Assembly: GCA_023213315.1 (NCBI GenBank)
Contig: JAKCPI010000884.1
Span: 62,001-126,000, forward strand
Direction: 5' to 3'
DNA from: Euborellia annulipes
Taxonomy: Eukaryota > Arthropoda > Insecta > Dermaptera > Anisolabididae
Length of the DNA: 64,000 bases
Under the pieces are notes generated by a model, which was not told the DNA's origin, made no database searches, and saw only the letters and a program-made list of their open reading frames with translations. The translations under genes and the position numbers were made by a program. Shown piece after piece: positions 33,920-45,020 of this stretch; the first letter of the stretch is position 1, and each line of letters opens with the position of its first letter.

Positions 33920-34440
33920 CTATTCACAAATGAAGGGGGTTAGTAATAGGTGATTCGGAGGTAAAATTGGAAATTCGCCGCCATCTGACGGCATAGGATG
34001 TAGCATGAAAATCTTTTGGCGGGGATCGTTTCTTTTTTCCAGGTCGAAAACCAGTGAGAACTGGATATGACTAAAGACAAGAGATTGCGTTGGAAGGTCC
34101 AGGTTATTCACTAGGCGTAGGATTATTATATATTTATTAAATCACTATAAAAGAATATATAAACCAAGAGAAAAAGATATAATTGAAATAAACAAAAAAT
34201 ATTGATCTAATTATTGATTAATCACTAAAAAAAGTGATTTAAAAGAATCACATTTATATTAAATAATGAATGAAACCAATATTCATATTTATTATTAAGA
34301 CTTACTAATAAACAACCAGTGAGATTTTATAATTTAATTAATTAGAAAAAATGATTATTATAAAATATTTGACAAGTTACTTACCGACTAGAAGTTTTAT
34401 TTTCGTTATCCAACCCGATATTGAAGTATGTCGAAGTCAT
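33920..34440 (-). CDS. Candidate two-exon small protein (68 aa), unrecognised
   Basis: Exon 1 (34440-34385) encodes MTSTYFNIGLDNENKTSS plus the first two bases of an Arg codon, and ends at a strong GTAAGT donor. Exon 2 (34070-33923, stop 33922-33920) follows a CTCTTGTCTTTAG acceptor. The split codon closes as Arg and the frame stays open for 49 codons (HIQFSLVFDLEKRND..., ending TPFICE). The 314-nt intron is of normal size. Upstream, 34560-34640 is unusually GC-balanced for this region and has an inverted CCAAT motif (GATTGGTTC), as for a promoter. No domain, signal peptide or membrane segment is evident and I do not recognise the family. It may be real, the 5' end of a longer gene, or chance. 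Confidence 0.35.
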
Positions 34441-34883
34441 TCTCGTTTTTGGATGGATAAAAGTGAAATTTAATGTGATTGATTAATTGTTATTAAACTA
34501 ATAAAATAGTCAACTAGGATAGAAGTGGCCAACACTCACAAACTTCTTGACAAAAAAAATTCAACTAACAGATGCTGTTAGGGAGGAGCCAAAAGAGCGC
34601 GATGTGATTGGTTCAACAGGTCGCTTGTCGATTAATGCTGGTCAAATCAATGTTTTAAATATTTATTTAAAAAACAAAATCTTTATAAATTAAATACATT
34701 CAATTAAAATTTTTTTTTAAATAAATATCTAAATATTTTGAAATAATTATAAAAATGAATTTAATTTAAACTGTATTTACACGTGTTTAAATTTTCTGGC
34801 GGTAAATTTGAAAGTTTTTTAATTGAATTTTAATTTTTAGAGGTCATTTTTAAGTTAGGTAATTAGAACAGCTGCCGGCAGCA

Positions 34884-35105
34884 TTTTTTTACTTTCTTTA
34901 GCCTATATATGTATATACATAGGCTAAAGAAAGGATTGGATTCATGTAAAAAATTCGATGTCGAGATTTTTATGTATATACATGTTTTGAAGTCACCTGA
35001 TTCCAAAAAAGTGGTTTTCGCGACATGGTCTGTCTGTCTGTGTTCAATTTTAAGCATGAAGGAATTGAGCTAGGAGATTGAAATTTTATATTTAAGTTAG
35101 ATACG
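34884..35105 (+). mobile_element. Family M copy 7 (5' part only)
   Basis: TTTTTTTACTTTCTTTAGCC palindrome, TTCGATGTCGAGATTTTTAT, AAAAAGTGGTTTTCGCGACA and GAATTGAGCTAGGAG. It breaks off after AAGTTAGATACGCCC, where G/C-tract DNA follows. Confidence 0.7.
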
Positions 35106-35380
35106 CCCCTCCCCTGGAGAGAGCCAGGGGGAGGCAGGGGGGGCCGTTGCCCCCCCTGGCTTGCCCTAAAAATTGAAAAAAAAAAAAAAAACAAATATAT
35201 ATTTTTCCCATTGGGAATTATTTTTTTAACGCCCCAATCCACTACATTAATTTAATTTTTTTTTATTTAAATAAATAATTAATAATCTATGTATATATTA
35301 ATCGCAACCCTCCCCCTCTTACCCTAACGAGGGGTTTCCCCCCATAACAAGATGTCTGGCTACGCCCATGTTTTAATGCT
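35106..35380. mobile_element. Possible hAT-like element adjoining M copy 7
   Basis: AGCCAGGGGGAGGCAGGGG near the left and TGTCTGGCTACGCCCATG near 35351-35370 resemble diverged hAT termini of the 'CATGGGCGTA' type. No matching 8-bp duplication was found, so the boundaries are uncertain. Confidence 0.3.
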
Positions 35381-36207
35381 TTTAAATTAATGCGACTGGG
35401 AAGAGACTGGCCCTTCAAACTGAACACCTTGAAAATATAGAGCGAAGACTGGCATGTAAATAAAGAATTCGCAGCCCCAGCTCGGGTAGCTCGTGATCTC
35501 CATTTAGGCACCCAAAAGTTGTAGATTCTGAGCATGACTTTCAATGAATTAGCCTAATTAGATTTTATAATCCCTGTATGTATGAGATAATATCTTCTTT
35601 ATTTTAAAATCTTCCTTTCTTAATTTTCATTAATTTGGGGATTACATTTAAACTTCCAAATTACAAAAATTATATTACTTTTTACACATTTGCATTTGTA
35701 TTCATTTTAATAGAGAGTGTCCTTGACATGGCACTTCAAGGCTCGATTATTTAATTTTGTTGCAAGAATCAAAGTTTGGTGGAGGCAATTTTTTCTTCTT
35801 ATTTTCCAAGCCTCAGTTATAAATTTATATTTTGCTGTGTAAAATCACTGTATTTGGATATGAAGTGAGAATTAAAATGTGCACACACCGATAGGTCACT
35901 GTACTATGGGGAAATTGTTGTAAAGTAAATGTAAACTAATGGTATCATATATATTATTATTATTCTTTGATAAGGCGCACCAGCTACTAAGGCTATACGA
36001 GATGTATCTATATATATATATAAAGATATAATTTTGAAACTCGCTTCACAATCGTATAATTTGATGTACGGAGGATGGATTGAGTTTAAGAAATCGGAAA
36101 TATTTGCCAATAAATTATTTTAACGTGGAAAGGAGTCGTTGGTTTGTTTTTTTTTCTCTATTGACTTGTTAAATATTAATAGTTTGATATCTATAAATAT
36201 GAAAGTT
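35381..36207. other. AT-rich spacer
   Basis: No supported gene. Confidence 0.4.
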
Positions 36208-36350
36208 GGGCCAAACGACCAGTGGCCTGATGCAAAAGGAAGCACACCGATGCAACGGAATGGCTGGAGATTCTGTGTTCCATTTTCGGGGCACATGGAA
36301 TATTTGGCCCACCAACAAATAAACACACTCACAAATTTGTTAATTATTTT
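36208..36350 (+). mobile_element. SINE-D like copy
   Basis: TTCGGGGCACATGGAATATT and 'TGGCCCACCAACAAATAAAC' followed by ACACTCACAAATTTGTTAA match the copy at 44884-44996, which retains a clear B box. The head here is diverged. Confidence 0.45.
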
Positions 36351-37570
36351 GACTCGGGCTATATGTATAAAATATTAAATAATTATGTCGATGTTCAAAG
36401 CGGTTGGGTGGTTCGAGCTTCAAAAGAACAACAGAAACAATGAGCTGTTTAAAAATATTAGTCACGGATGGAATAAATGGGTTGGTCAAGATTATTGTTT
36501 TGCATAGAAAGTCATCAGGTGTGTTCATAGAAACTTGTATGAAATTGTTTTCCACCGTTTACTATTATTTCATAGATAGATTTATCAGAATATCATCCAT
36601 CTGAAAAAATAACATTTTAATTACTTAAATTTCAATCGGGATAAATATTTTAATCATATATATTATTGAAAAAATTACCTTTCAGCATTTGCTCCTTTCT
36701 TAAACGATTATAACAATATTATTCAACTTCTCAATAGGAGGCTCCAAGAACTTAAAAAATCACTTTGATGAAGGTGTATGTAACATCACATCTCTCTTTT
36801 AGTTTCCGACAATCATTATTTATTTATGAAAAATATTTAAATGATTGTGTTATTAAACATGTTATAATCCCCGACTTAAAAAAAAAATCAATTAGTCTAA
36901 TCAGTTAATTTAGAAGAATTTTGAATTAGTATTCTAATTTATTTATGTTTTGTTTACCTTTATTTCCCAAAAAAAAAGTTTTCTTCTCTCACTTTTTCAC
37001 TCTCATATAAACACTAAATAAAAAATAAACACCAAAAAAGTTATTTTCATTTACTACACAAAAAGTGTATGTATTAAATGAAAATAATAAAAAAGAAACA
37101 GAGTTAAGAGTTAGGGGAAGGCTCCAAGGTCTTCAAAATTCACTTTATTGAAGGTGCATGTAACTAAGTACATTACATTGACCTAAAACAAAAAATTAGT
37201 ATTATTCTTAATTCTAATTAATTAATTTATAAGAATTTTGAATTAGTGTTCTAATATATTTATGTTTACCTTTAATTTCCCAAAAAATATTGAAAATATT
37301 TTATCTTCTCTCACTTTTTCACGCTCACATAAACACTTAAAAAATAAACACCAAAAAAATTATTTTCATTTATTACAACAAAAAGTAGATGTAGTAAATG
37401 AAAATAATAAAAAAAAGAACAGCCAGAAGGTTTTAAATAACTAATTATCCCTTGCTTGCCGAATACAAATGCGAGCCCCTCTATATATACACGTACTGTA
37501 TATATAAACATATATTTACCGTAAACCGGGAGTCTGAGGAAATCCTATCATTGAGAATGAACGTGATTTT
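36351..37570. other. AT-rich spacer with a duplicated segment
   Basis: The segments 36735-37080 and 37120-37400 are diverged direct copies (GGCTCCAAG, TCACTTT.TTGAAGGTG, 'CCAAAAAAGTTATTTTCATT'). No gene is supported. Confidence 0.5.
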
Positions 37571-37903
37571 TTGGATTACGAGGAAACGAGCGCGGGGGCT
37601 AAATTAGAAAAGATCCTACCTAGCCTAACACAAAATACGAAGACAATAGAGAGAGTATTTGTAACCCCGTCTCCACCATCAGATCGGTGGAGCCCTCGGG
37701 TTCCTAGCCTCAAGGATTGCAATTTTGACCCTCCAGGTTATTCCTGGAGAAACGGCAACCCTTCCCTGGCTCGCTTTACTCATAGAGCCACCTCAAACCC
37801 ACCTTCAAAGATACAAAAACATATCAGACTCCCAAATGCGTCAATAAAGACGTCTTTTTGGAAAACACAAGAACACTTGAGAACCTGGGCTTCGATCTTT
37901 TAA
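37571..37903 (+). CDS. Orphan open frame, unrecognised
   Basis: The frame runs about 110 codons from a TTG (open from about 37544, no ATG): YEETSAGAKLEKILPSLTQN, then a Pro/Ser/Arg-rich stretch (VTPSPPSDRWSPRVPSL) and a basic C-terminus. It is richer in G+C than its flanks, but has no domain, no ATG and no clear splice boundary. It could be a decayed retroelement gag-like piece or an isolated exon. Confidence 0.2.
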   Translation: MDYEETSAGAKLEKILPSLTQNTKTIERVFVTPSPPSDRWSPRVPSLKDCNFDPPGYSWRNGNPSLARFTHRATSNPPSKIQKHIRLPNASIKTSFWKTQEHLRTWASIF

Positions 37904-38002
37904 TCTTTTAAGATATCTCTTTATGAACCGTTCATGGAATAAATCAACGAGAATATCTTTCATTTTAGCTCTCAGTTTGGATCCTAAATTAAAGAAACAA
38001 AT

Positions 38003-38150
38003 CAAGGGGTTCTAACAAAACGAACTAGCTAAAAGATCAGAGTAGGCACCCGAAACTAATAGCAACAACAACATCAACGACGAATATCAAGGCATCCTAA
38101 CAAAACGAATTAACTAAAATATTAGAGTAGGCACCTGAAGCTAATAACAA
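38003..38150. repeat. Two direct copies of a ~88-bp unit
   Basis: TCAAGGGGTTCTAACAAAAC and TCAAGGCATCCTAACAAAAC start two units sharing 'AGAGTAGGCACC' and GAAACTAATAGCAACAA / GAAGCTAATAACAATAA. Confidence 0.6.
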
Positions 38151-38437
38151 TAACCAGAGAACAACTATCCAACAGAGGTCTAAAATGAAAGTATTCACGT
38201 TGGTTTCTCCACTATTAGATTCACGAAGAGTAGTTACAGGTTTAAAAAAAAAATTCCTCTCTGTGGCATGGTGCACCCTCCACCCCTCTATATTTATACG
38301 TTATATGTTAAAATAAATTTTTTAAATTATAAATATCCAAAAGTGAATACAATTAAATTTGTATTCATCCTGGGTACTAAAAAGATGATAATGAAATCCC
38401 GCCGCGGGAAAGGCTGTTTAGAGTATAAAATATTCAC

Positions 38438-39160
38438 CTCCTGAGGGGTTGAGGGTGGCTCGAAGCTCTCTGGGCTGGAAGTCTGGCACTCGTAGAGCTG
38501 ATCCAGTTGATAGCCGGTTGCACTAGATGAACGTTGAACACTGAACACTGAAACACTAAACACTGAATACTGAACACAATTGCACTGGAAAAACAAAAAC
38601 CTGCAAAAGAAAAATTGTTTAAGAATTAATTTATCGCTCAGAGTTCTAACAATCTAGAGAAAAAAATTTTCCATTGGAATTTAAAAATATTTTTGTGTAT
38701 GGATGAAGGGGGGTTCTTTAAAAATATAAGTTCGCCCCCCCCCTCCCCCATAAAAAACAAAATTATATATACACCCTTGATATTAGATGCATAATATTGC
38801 ATATGTGCAAGATCTGTCCAATATATGCATGTACGATTGAAGAAACCTTTTGATTTCATGAAAAAAGGTGATGAATGGACACCGAAACTTTTATAGAGAA
38901 TGAAACTCTCATAACAACAACAATTAGAATAGCAGTATCTCATATATTAAATATTTAAATAAGGATTCAATATAAAATCAAGATCATTTTTGTCACTTTT
39001 TGTGTTGTCAAACTTGAATGCATTTTACAATATTATGCAAATAATGCATTTCCCGTAAAGGTTTTAATGAAGGTTTCTAACTATAAAATGTAAATGTACT
39101 TACCCAAATGTAGAAATTGTAGGAATCCTGGACAGGACCAATATATGCCCTGTTACCCAT
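38438..39160 (-). CDS. Candidate 5' coding exons of an unknown gene divergent from ING
   Basis: Proposed exon A spans 39242-39104: its acceptor is CTTTCTAG after a T-rich tract and its donor is GTAAGT. Its ATG at 39160 gives exactly 19 codons, MGNRAYIGPVQDSYNFYIW. Exon B uses the acceptor TTTTTGTTTTTCCAG and covers 38584-38438, exactly 49 codons starting CNCVQYSVFS and ending PPSTPQE at a GTGAAT donor. Both junctions are phase 0. An untranslated first exon ending at 40545 (AAAG/GTAAGT) may precede it. Without the last splice the frame runs on to a stop at 38327. The Ser/Pro/Gln-rich part (SSPESFEPPSTPQE) is coding-like, but I know no matching family and found no downstream exons. An alternative acceptor (TTTTGCAG at 38601) breaks the frame. 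Confidence 0.35.
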
Positions 39161-39509
39161 GTCAAGCCTCTCTGCTGGACTAAAGGCGATGCTTTATCTG
39201 AACTTAAAGCTGACAAGCCCAGGCAGGTAGTAGCAGGTTAAACTAGAAAGAAAAAAAATGAGAGAATTAGGAAAAATCTTCATCTCATATCTATATATAA
39301 ATACACATACACAGAGATAATTTGGTAAATATTTTTTTGAATATTTGGCATAATTGGGGTAAAAAGCTTTGCAATGTTTTCCAATAGGAAAATTCACAAT
39401 TTTACTAAAATATTTTTAGCTTCCCAATTTGGGAATTTAAGGTGTTTTTCCTGGGCTGTCCATAATGTCCTCTAAAAGGGTGAATTTATCAAAATTAATT
39501 TAAAATAAA

Positions 39510-39546
<37 letters not shown>

Positions 39547-39607
39547 AAATTGGGTGGAATGAAACCAGCTTTTAATTAGATCACCTTGTCACTTTATATA
39601 TACGTCT

Positions 39608-39642
<35 letters not shown>

Positions 39643-41159
39643 GTTCCGAAATAAAGAGTGTTAACAAAAACAGATGCTTTTTATTATTGGCTGCATCCTC
39701 TTTTTGTATCATTAATCCTATATATATATTGGATTGGATCACACACACACACACATCATTAATATATAAGATTTTTTTCTATTCTATTTTATTTGTTTAA
39801 CTTTGAGTCAGAAATCCTAGTTTAATTCTCTTCTAGCACAAAATGAATACCAATAATAAGTGTCTGTAACTAAATTGTACTTGAAAATCACAGGATTAGA
39901 AGACCAAAAGTTGAACAAATAAAATAAATTGATTTTTTCTTAAATATATATATATACACACATGAGCATGCCAGCATTACAAATATTGGTTTAATAATTT
40001 TAAAAAGAAGCTTAAAAAGGGGAAAAGATGGATATAATCTGATTCCAAAATGAATTAAAAACTATTTGGAAATTTATTTTTTGTACTTACTATCAAATAA
40101 AAAGAAAAAACATTTAGAATTTCAACTGCATCAGAATATGACTTTCTATAAATTAATAAAACATGCAATCAATTTAAATATCATTTAATAAAAATTTTAT
40201 TTAAGATTTAAGTGTAAAATGAGTTATATTAAAATTTTATTAACTGGGGGGATAATATGCAAGATCTGTCAGTCCGATTTTGCTGGAACACAGACTATAT
40301 TTAAATAATTCACTCACATTTAGAAAATAACTTGAGAAATTAAAATAATTAATAAAATATAATCAAGGGTTTAAAAAAGAAAATAAACACTTTAATAAAT
40401 GAGAAATATAAAGAGATGAAAGGTTAAATGCTGGGCAACTAGTTTAACTCACAAACATAAAATGATTTAATTTGTTAGAAATAAATATTATATAATAAAA
40501 TCATGCAAAATGGATTAAATATCAAGAGAAATAATTAAACTTACCTTTAAAATCCACTAGATGAATTAAAATTCATTAGATGAGAGAGATATATATTCAC
40601 ATGTTTGCGCGGGCACAAATACAAATTGACAGGTCCAGAGAATAATCAAGTCAGAGAAGCTGCCAAATGGCAACCAACTCTTTGACATTTAATAAATCAT
40701 AAAAAAATTTAAAAAAATAAATTATTCCAACTTTAAAAAATAATTTAGAATATTTTTTTAAATAAATTTTTATTTTTCTTTTCATTTATTTTTCATTATA
40801 TAAATAAAAAAATTTAATTGACATGTCTGGTAAAAATTCGTATTTTTCTTTTTTTCACAGCAATAAAATTATTTTAAAACAATAATTTTAAAAAATTCTT
40901 ACATTTACAATTTTCAATAAATCTGATATATCTTTTCTATTTTGCATAGAAATTCATTCGAAAATCTCTGGCTTTTTTGGAAATTTAAGTTGGCAGCACT
41001 GGCTGCATGTCACCAACCAAATAAGTTTTTAAAATTAACATAGTTTTTGCAGGGAGGTAGTTTTATGTGATTTTATGCATAAATGGTTTCATGAAAGATA
41101 GTTTTTGATTTTTTTTGATTCTATATGTATTCTAATTAAGTGTTTAAATCATTAAAAAA
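39104..41159. promoter_or_regulatory. Probable bidirectional region between ING and the divergent transcript
   Basis: The + strand ING start (41160) and the minus-strand donor at 40545 face away from each other, leaving about 500 bp (40680-41159) for both promoters. The mixed-composition block 40600-40690 (GCGCGGGCACAAATACAAAT) would be the untranslated exon of the minus-strand transcript. Apart from AT microsatellites (39518-39543, 39611-39638) and a fold-back right-end relic at 39640-39700, nothing else is recognisable. No core promoter element can be assigned with confidence. Confidence 0.35.
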
Positions 41160-44100
41160 ATGCTGAACCAAGCTGCAGTTGAAGCCCTATATTCTGCAAC
41201 GTATGTTGAAAATTATTTAGATTGTGTTGAAAATTTACCCGATGAACTTCAAAGACACCTTTCTAAATTAAGGGAACTCGACGTGACATACCAATGTAAT
41301 TATACATTTTATATATTAATAAATATAGATACATTCGTAAATGACCTTTGCATGACGCTTTCCCTAAAATGAAAAGTCAGTCTCAAGTAAAAATTCCGAA
41401 AAATACTTTTACAACGTACTAATCCTTATTAAGAGGTCTAATATATTTCTTTTAAAGACTCCTGCATCTTTATTAAGGTCTATACATAAAAAAAAACCAA
41501 AAAGATCAAAAGCTGTACTGAGAATGAGAATGGGGTGGAATGGGGACAAGTGTTTTATGTTATGAAAATTCTTAACCATACCGGGTCCTATGTGTACGCC
41601 CCACAGTGGCGGATTAATGCAATTTTGTCGCGGTTTTTTTTTTTTAATTTAAGGACTTTGTGGGCATCTATGGCCATTTAGACCCCTTTCCTATTTATTT
41701 AAATTGATTGGTAACAAATTCAATTGAAATTAAAGCCCGGAAATCATAATTTCTTTAGATTACTAGTTTTTATAATATTAGAAATATATATGCTATAACT
41801 AAGTTGTTGACTGCCTATTAATTTCATCTTTTTTTACTTTCTCTTACCTATGTATATATGTAATATATATATAGAGAGAAAATATTGGATTCATGTCAAA
41901 AATTCGATGTCGAGATTTTGATGGATCTTCACGTTTTGAGGTCCCCTGAATCCAAAAAGTGGTTTTCCCGACATGGTCTGTCTGTGTGTGTGTGTGTCTG
42001 TCTGTCTGTGTGTCTGTGTGTCTGTGAACAAAATATCTCAAGAACGAAAAGAGCTAGGAAGTTGAAATTTTATATTTAAGTTAGGCACCCCCATGGGACG
42101 TGACACGAAGCTTTTGAACAAAATCGACCAAAAGTACTAGCACTTTACTGATTCACTTTTTCAGTTTTTTTCGATTTTCTCAAAATTTGCTCCAACGATT
42201 TTTTTTTAAATTCAAAAATCAATTATTTTTTAGATTCTCTATAAAATGTATATTCTCATTTTGTGATTGAAATCTTCTGAAGACCACTTTACTCTTGTAC
42301 TCCATAGAAAAGATAGGAGAAATGGTTGCCATGGTATCAAAATATAAATATTTTCCCATACTTATAAATTTTACATCTTGAATTCAATTGTACCCTACTG
42401 TCGGAAACTAAATACATGTCGACACAAAAATCTGGTGTGACAAGCACAGTACACAACTTTCGATTACCGAAGGTAAGAGAAAGTTGTGTGCTGTGCGCCA
42501 GTCACACCAGATTTTTTATAGACTAGCTCACTCTGTTATTATATATATGTTTTCTTCTCAATGATTTCATTTTTTAGCATTGTTAAAAGAAGTTGAACAA
42601 CATCAAGAAGCAACTAAAAAAGATTCTGATCAAAACACTAACAAACGTATTCTCCTAAGAATCCAACGTGTTTTAATCAAAGCTCAAGAGATTGGTGATG
42701 AAAAACTTCAAATCGTCCAACAAATTCAAGATTTGATTGAAAATAAATCTAGGCAACTTGATTTAGATTTCAGAAATCTTGGTAAGATATTATCAAAAAT
42801 ATATTTTTGCCATTTGGCGTTTATAACATTCTTTTATAAAAACTGTAAAGAGTCGTTTTGTCTAAATATTATTTCTTCAAATTATTTTTATTTTTAAAAT
42901 CAAAAATTAATATAATTCCTATTTTATTTTACTTCTTAGAATGTTGTGCTTGCATGTTATTATTATTAATTGATTTAATTTAATTTTTTGAATAGGTTTT
43001 TTGAAGTTTATTAAGCCTATCTATGAACTTTCCTCCCACCTCTATGGTTTTGAAGATACTTTTAAAAATAGTTACTTCATAGAGAATCTAACTAACAAGT
43101 AGTTTGCTTGTTTTAACGTTTCTTTTATATTATTTATTTTTGATTGTTTGAAATAAATAAGGGAAGAACTAAAGCAGTGAATAATAATTGGCCCTCGGGC
43201 TTGGTGTAGGAGTTAGGAAGCTTATAAGTATTACGTAATATATACCGACGGTCACGAGTTCGGACCCCAGACAATCCGATGAATTTATTTAAGCAATTTG
43301 GATACCAAATGGCTTAAATAAGAATGCCTGGACCCCAAATATATATATTGTAAATACGAGAATCGTTAAAAGACTTAAATGGCCTAAGTTGTCGAAAAGA
43401 CTGTGTGAATGTGAGTGTGAGTAAGAAAAAAGTGTGAGTGTTTAAAAAAAAAATAATAATAATATTAATAATTGTATGCGAGAGCGAGAGGAGACGTTTC
43501 GGACGAAATTTATACGGACTGAAATTGGATCTTCTTATAAGGACTGAAGATGGACAAATAAATTTCGTCCGAAACGACTCCTTCAGCTTTAGCATAGAAA
43601 AGGTTTTTGATTATTTACTGCTTTAATTTTCTGAATTTGAATATCAATAGCAACTTCTCTCCAAATAATATTTTGTATTTTTTTTTCTAGACTTTGGAAA
43701 AGACCAAGAAAATACAGAACCTAATCGTGATGTACACCATAATCACCACTCACTTGGAAACTATCCAGGAACTGGAACCAGCGGCACTGGCAATTCTGGA
43801 GAAAGACAGTCAAAACGAGCACGAAGAACACGAAATGATAATCTCTCTACATTGGATGCAAGTGGAAACTCAGAGATGTTATCAAATTCTGAACCAATCA
43901 TGACTCGAGGAGGAACTAATGCCGCAGGTGCACATAAGAAAGGAACTTCTTCAGGCACAGGTATTAGTGGAGGTACTTCAGGCACTGGAACTACTAGTGG
44001 AGGTACCACAGGAAGTGGAAGTGGCAATACTGGTGGAGGTAAGAAGAAAAAACGTAAATCCCGGCAATCGGCCCAACAAGCCGTTGCTCATCAACAAGCT

Positions 44101-44412
44101 GCCGCTGCTGCTCAACAACAACAACAACAACGTGACGACTCTCCCCAACGAGATGATGACCCTGGCCTAGATCCGGATGAGCCTACATATTGTTTATGTG
44201 ACCAAATTTCATATGGTGAGATGATTCTCTGCGATAACGACTTGTGTCCGATAGAGTGGTTTCATTTTCAATGTGTCGCTTTGACAACAAAACCTAAAGG
44301 TAAATGGTATTGCCCAAAGTGTCGTGGGGATCGTCCCAATATTATGAAACCAAAAGCTCAATTTCTAAAAGAACTTGAAAGATATAATAAAGAAAAAGAA
44401 GAAAAATCTTAA
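41160..44412 (+). CDS. ING1/2-like: Inhibitor of growth protein, ING1/ING2 type (PHD finger)
   Basis: Chromatin reader subunit; ING1/ING2 proteins recruit Sin3/HDAC complexes and bind H3K4me3 through the PHD finger. Coding exons: 41160-41295, 42578-42781 and 43691-44412, joined at two phase-1 introns with GT/AG ends, giving 353 residues. Residues 1-113 form the ING N-terminal helical domain ([45 protein letters not shown]). A Gly/Ser/Thr-rich linker follows with basic clusters ([15 protein letters not shown] at about 231-238) as nuclear signals and a poly-Ala/Gln run. The PHD finger (about 281-324) has all C4HC3 ligands: [33 protein letters not shown]. The C-terminus is Lys/Glu-rich, as in ING1/2. 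The start Met is the first in frame and matches the family's short leader. Intron 1 holds a complete family M element and intron 2 a SINE-A copy plus a fold-back. The linker is longer and more Gly-rich than in vertebrate ING1/2. Assignment to ING1/2 rather than ING3/4/5 rests on the N-terminal wording and tail. Confidence 0.95.
41831..42517 (+). mobile_element. Family M copy 8, inside ING intron 1
   Basis: Near-complete plus-oriented copy: TTTTTACTTTCTCTTACC palindrome, (TG)n/(TCTG)n patch, AGTACTAGCACTTTACTGAT-like core, 'GGTTGCCATGGTATCAAAAT', and the terminal hairpin from about 42427 to 42517. It accounts for over half of intron 1 and ends 60 bp before exon 2, so the hairpin would be transcribed in the pre-mRNA. 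Confidence 0.85.
43191..43449 (+). mobile_element. SINE-A copy 4, inside ING intron 2
   Basis: GCCCTCGGGCTTGGTGTAGG head with a 9-bp expansion, ACGAGTTCGGACCCC B box, 'GATACCAAATGGCTTAAATA' body, 'GGCCTAAGTTGTCGAAAAGA' and a TGTGAATGTGAG tail. Confidence 0.8.
43490..43581. repeat. Fold-back element F5, inside ING intron 2
   Basis: GGAGACGTTTCGGACGAAAT (left) mirrors ATTTCGTCCGAAACGACTCC (right). The right arm has CTGAAGA (43544-43550), a GGAC/GTCC stem, and GAAAC (43571-43575), 20 nt apart. It lies about 110 bp upstream of ING exon 3. Confidence 0.75.
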
Positions 44413-44464
44413 AATCTCAAAATTCTTTTATCATTCATTATATTTATCTTTACAAAAAAAAAAT

Positions 44465-44470
44465 AATAAA
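44465..44470 (+). terminator. Poly(A) signal of the ING gene
   Basis: AATAAA 53 bp after the stop codon, followed by AT-rich DNA and TTTTATTCAGTTTTATTAC. A hAT-like MITE starts 50 bp further on. Confidence 0.6.
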
Positions 44471-44519
44471 ATATATTTTATAAATTTTATTCAGTTTTAT
44501 TACATTAGTTCATATACAG

Positions 44520-44785
44520 CAGGGGTGGGTAAACTACGGCCCAAGAACACTTACAATATTGCAATTCTATGTAAAAATGATGTTGATAACTTTTTATGTA
44601 ATAACGACTACTTGTAATTTTTCCACTTTGTATTGTAAAATACCATTAAAATTAGTATTGGAATGTTAGATTGAAATAAATGCATATTTGTGTTCATTTA
44701 TTAATATATATATATATATATGCTCCCACTTGGAAGCAATGAAATTTTCAATGTGGCCCCGGTAGAAAATGTTTGCCCACCTCTG
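44520..44785. mobile_element. hAT-like MITE (CAGGGGTGGGTAAACTACGG)
   Basis: The ends are CAGGGGTGGGTAAACTACGG and GTTTGCCCACCTCTG with an exact 8-bp TSD ATATACAG (44512-44519 and 44786-44793). The terminal wording is characteristic of hAT (Charlie/Tip100-like) elements. The interior is AT-rich and non-coding. It sits immediately 3' of the ING poly(A) signal. Confidence 0.87.
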
Positions 44786-44883
44786 ATATACAGGATAAAC
44801 TTTTAATTTAACTTCGATTGAGATTTTTCTATTCAATTTGATAAATAATTTTTACATATTTATTTTAGTTAAATAAATGAAAC

Positions 44884-44996
44884 TCACAGCACGCCTATGC
44901 CCCGGAAAGGCGGAGATCCTGGGTTCGATTCCCGGGGGCCATGGGATGTTTGGCCTCATCAATAAAGAACACTCACATGTCTTGTTAAATAAATGA
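44884..44996 (+). mobile_element. SINE-D copy with intact B box
   Basis: AGCACGCCTATGCCCCGG, 'GATCCTGGGTTCGATTCCCG' (canonical B box GGTTCGATTCC), GGGGGCCATGGGATGTTTGG and 'AAAGAACACTCACATG'. It is tRNA-derived. Relatives: 36208-36350 and a relic at about 63395-63470. The A box is weak, so it is not called as a functional tRNA gene. Confidence 0.6.
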
Positions 44997-45020
44997 AGCC
45001 AATGGCTGTTTTTCTACAAT

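Noticed and set aside
36340..36604. Opposing frames of 66-79 codons
   Set aside because: Overlapping both-strand frames without motifs; an acceptor-like TTTTTTCAG at 36600 leads to stops in all frames within a short distance.
44886..44960. Possible functional tRNA gene
   Set aside because: The B box is good, but the acceptor and D-arm cannot be folded and a SINE body follows; relatives confirm a repeat.
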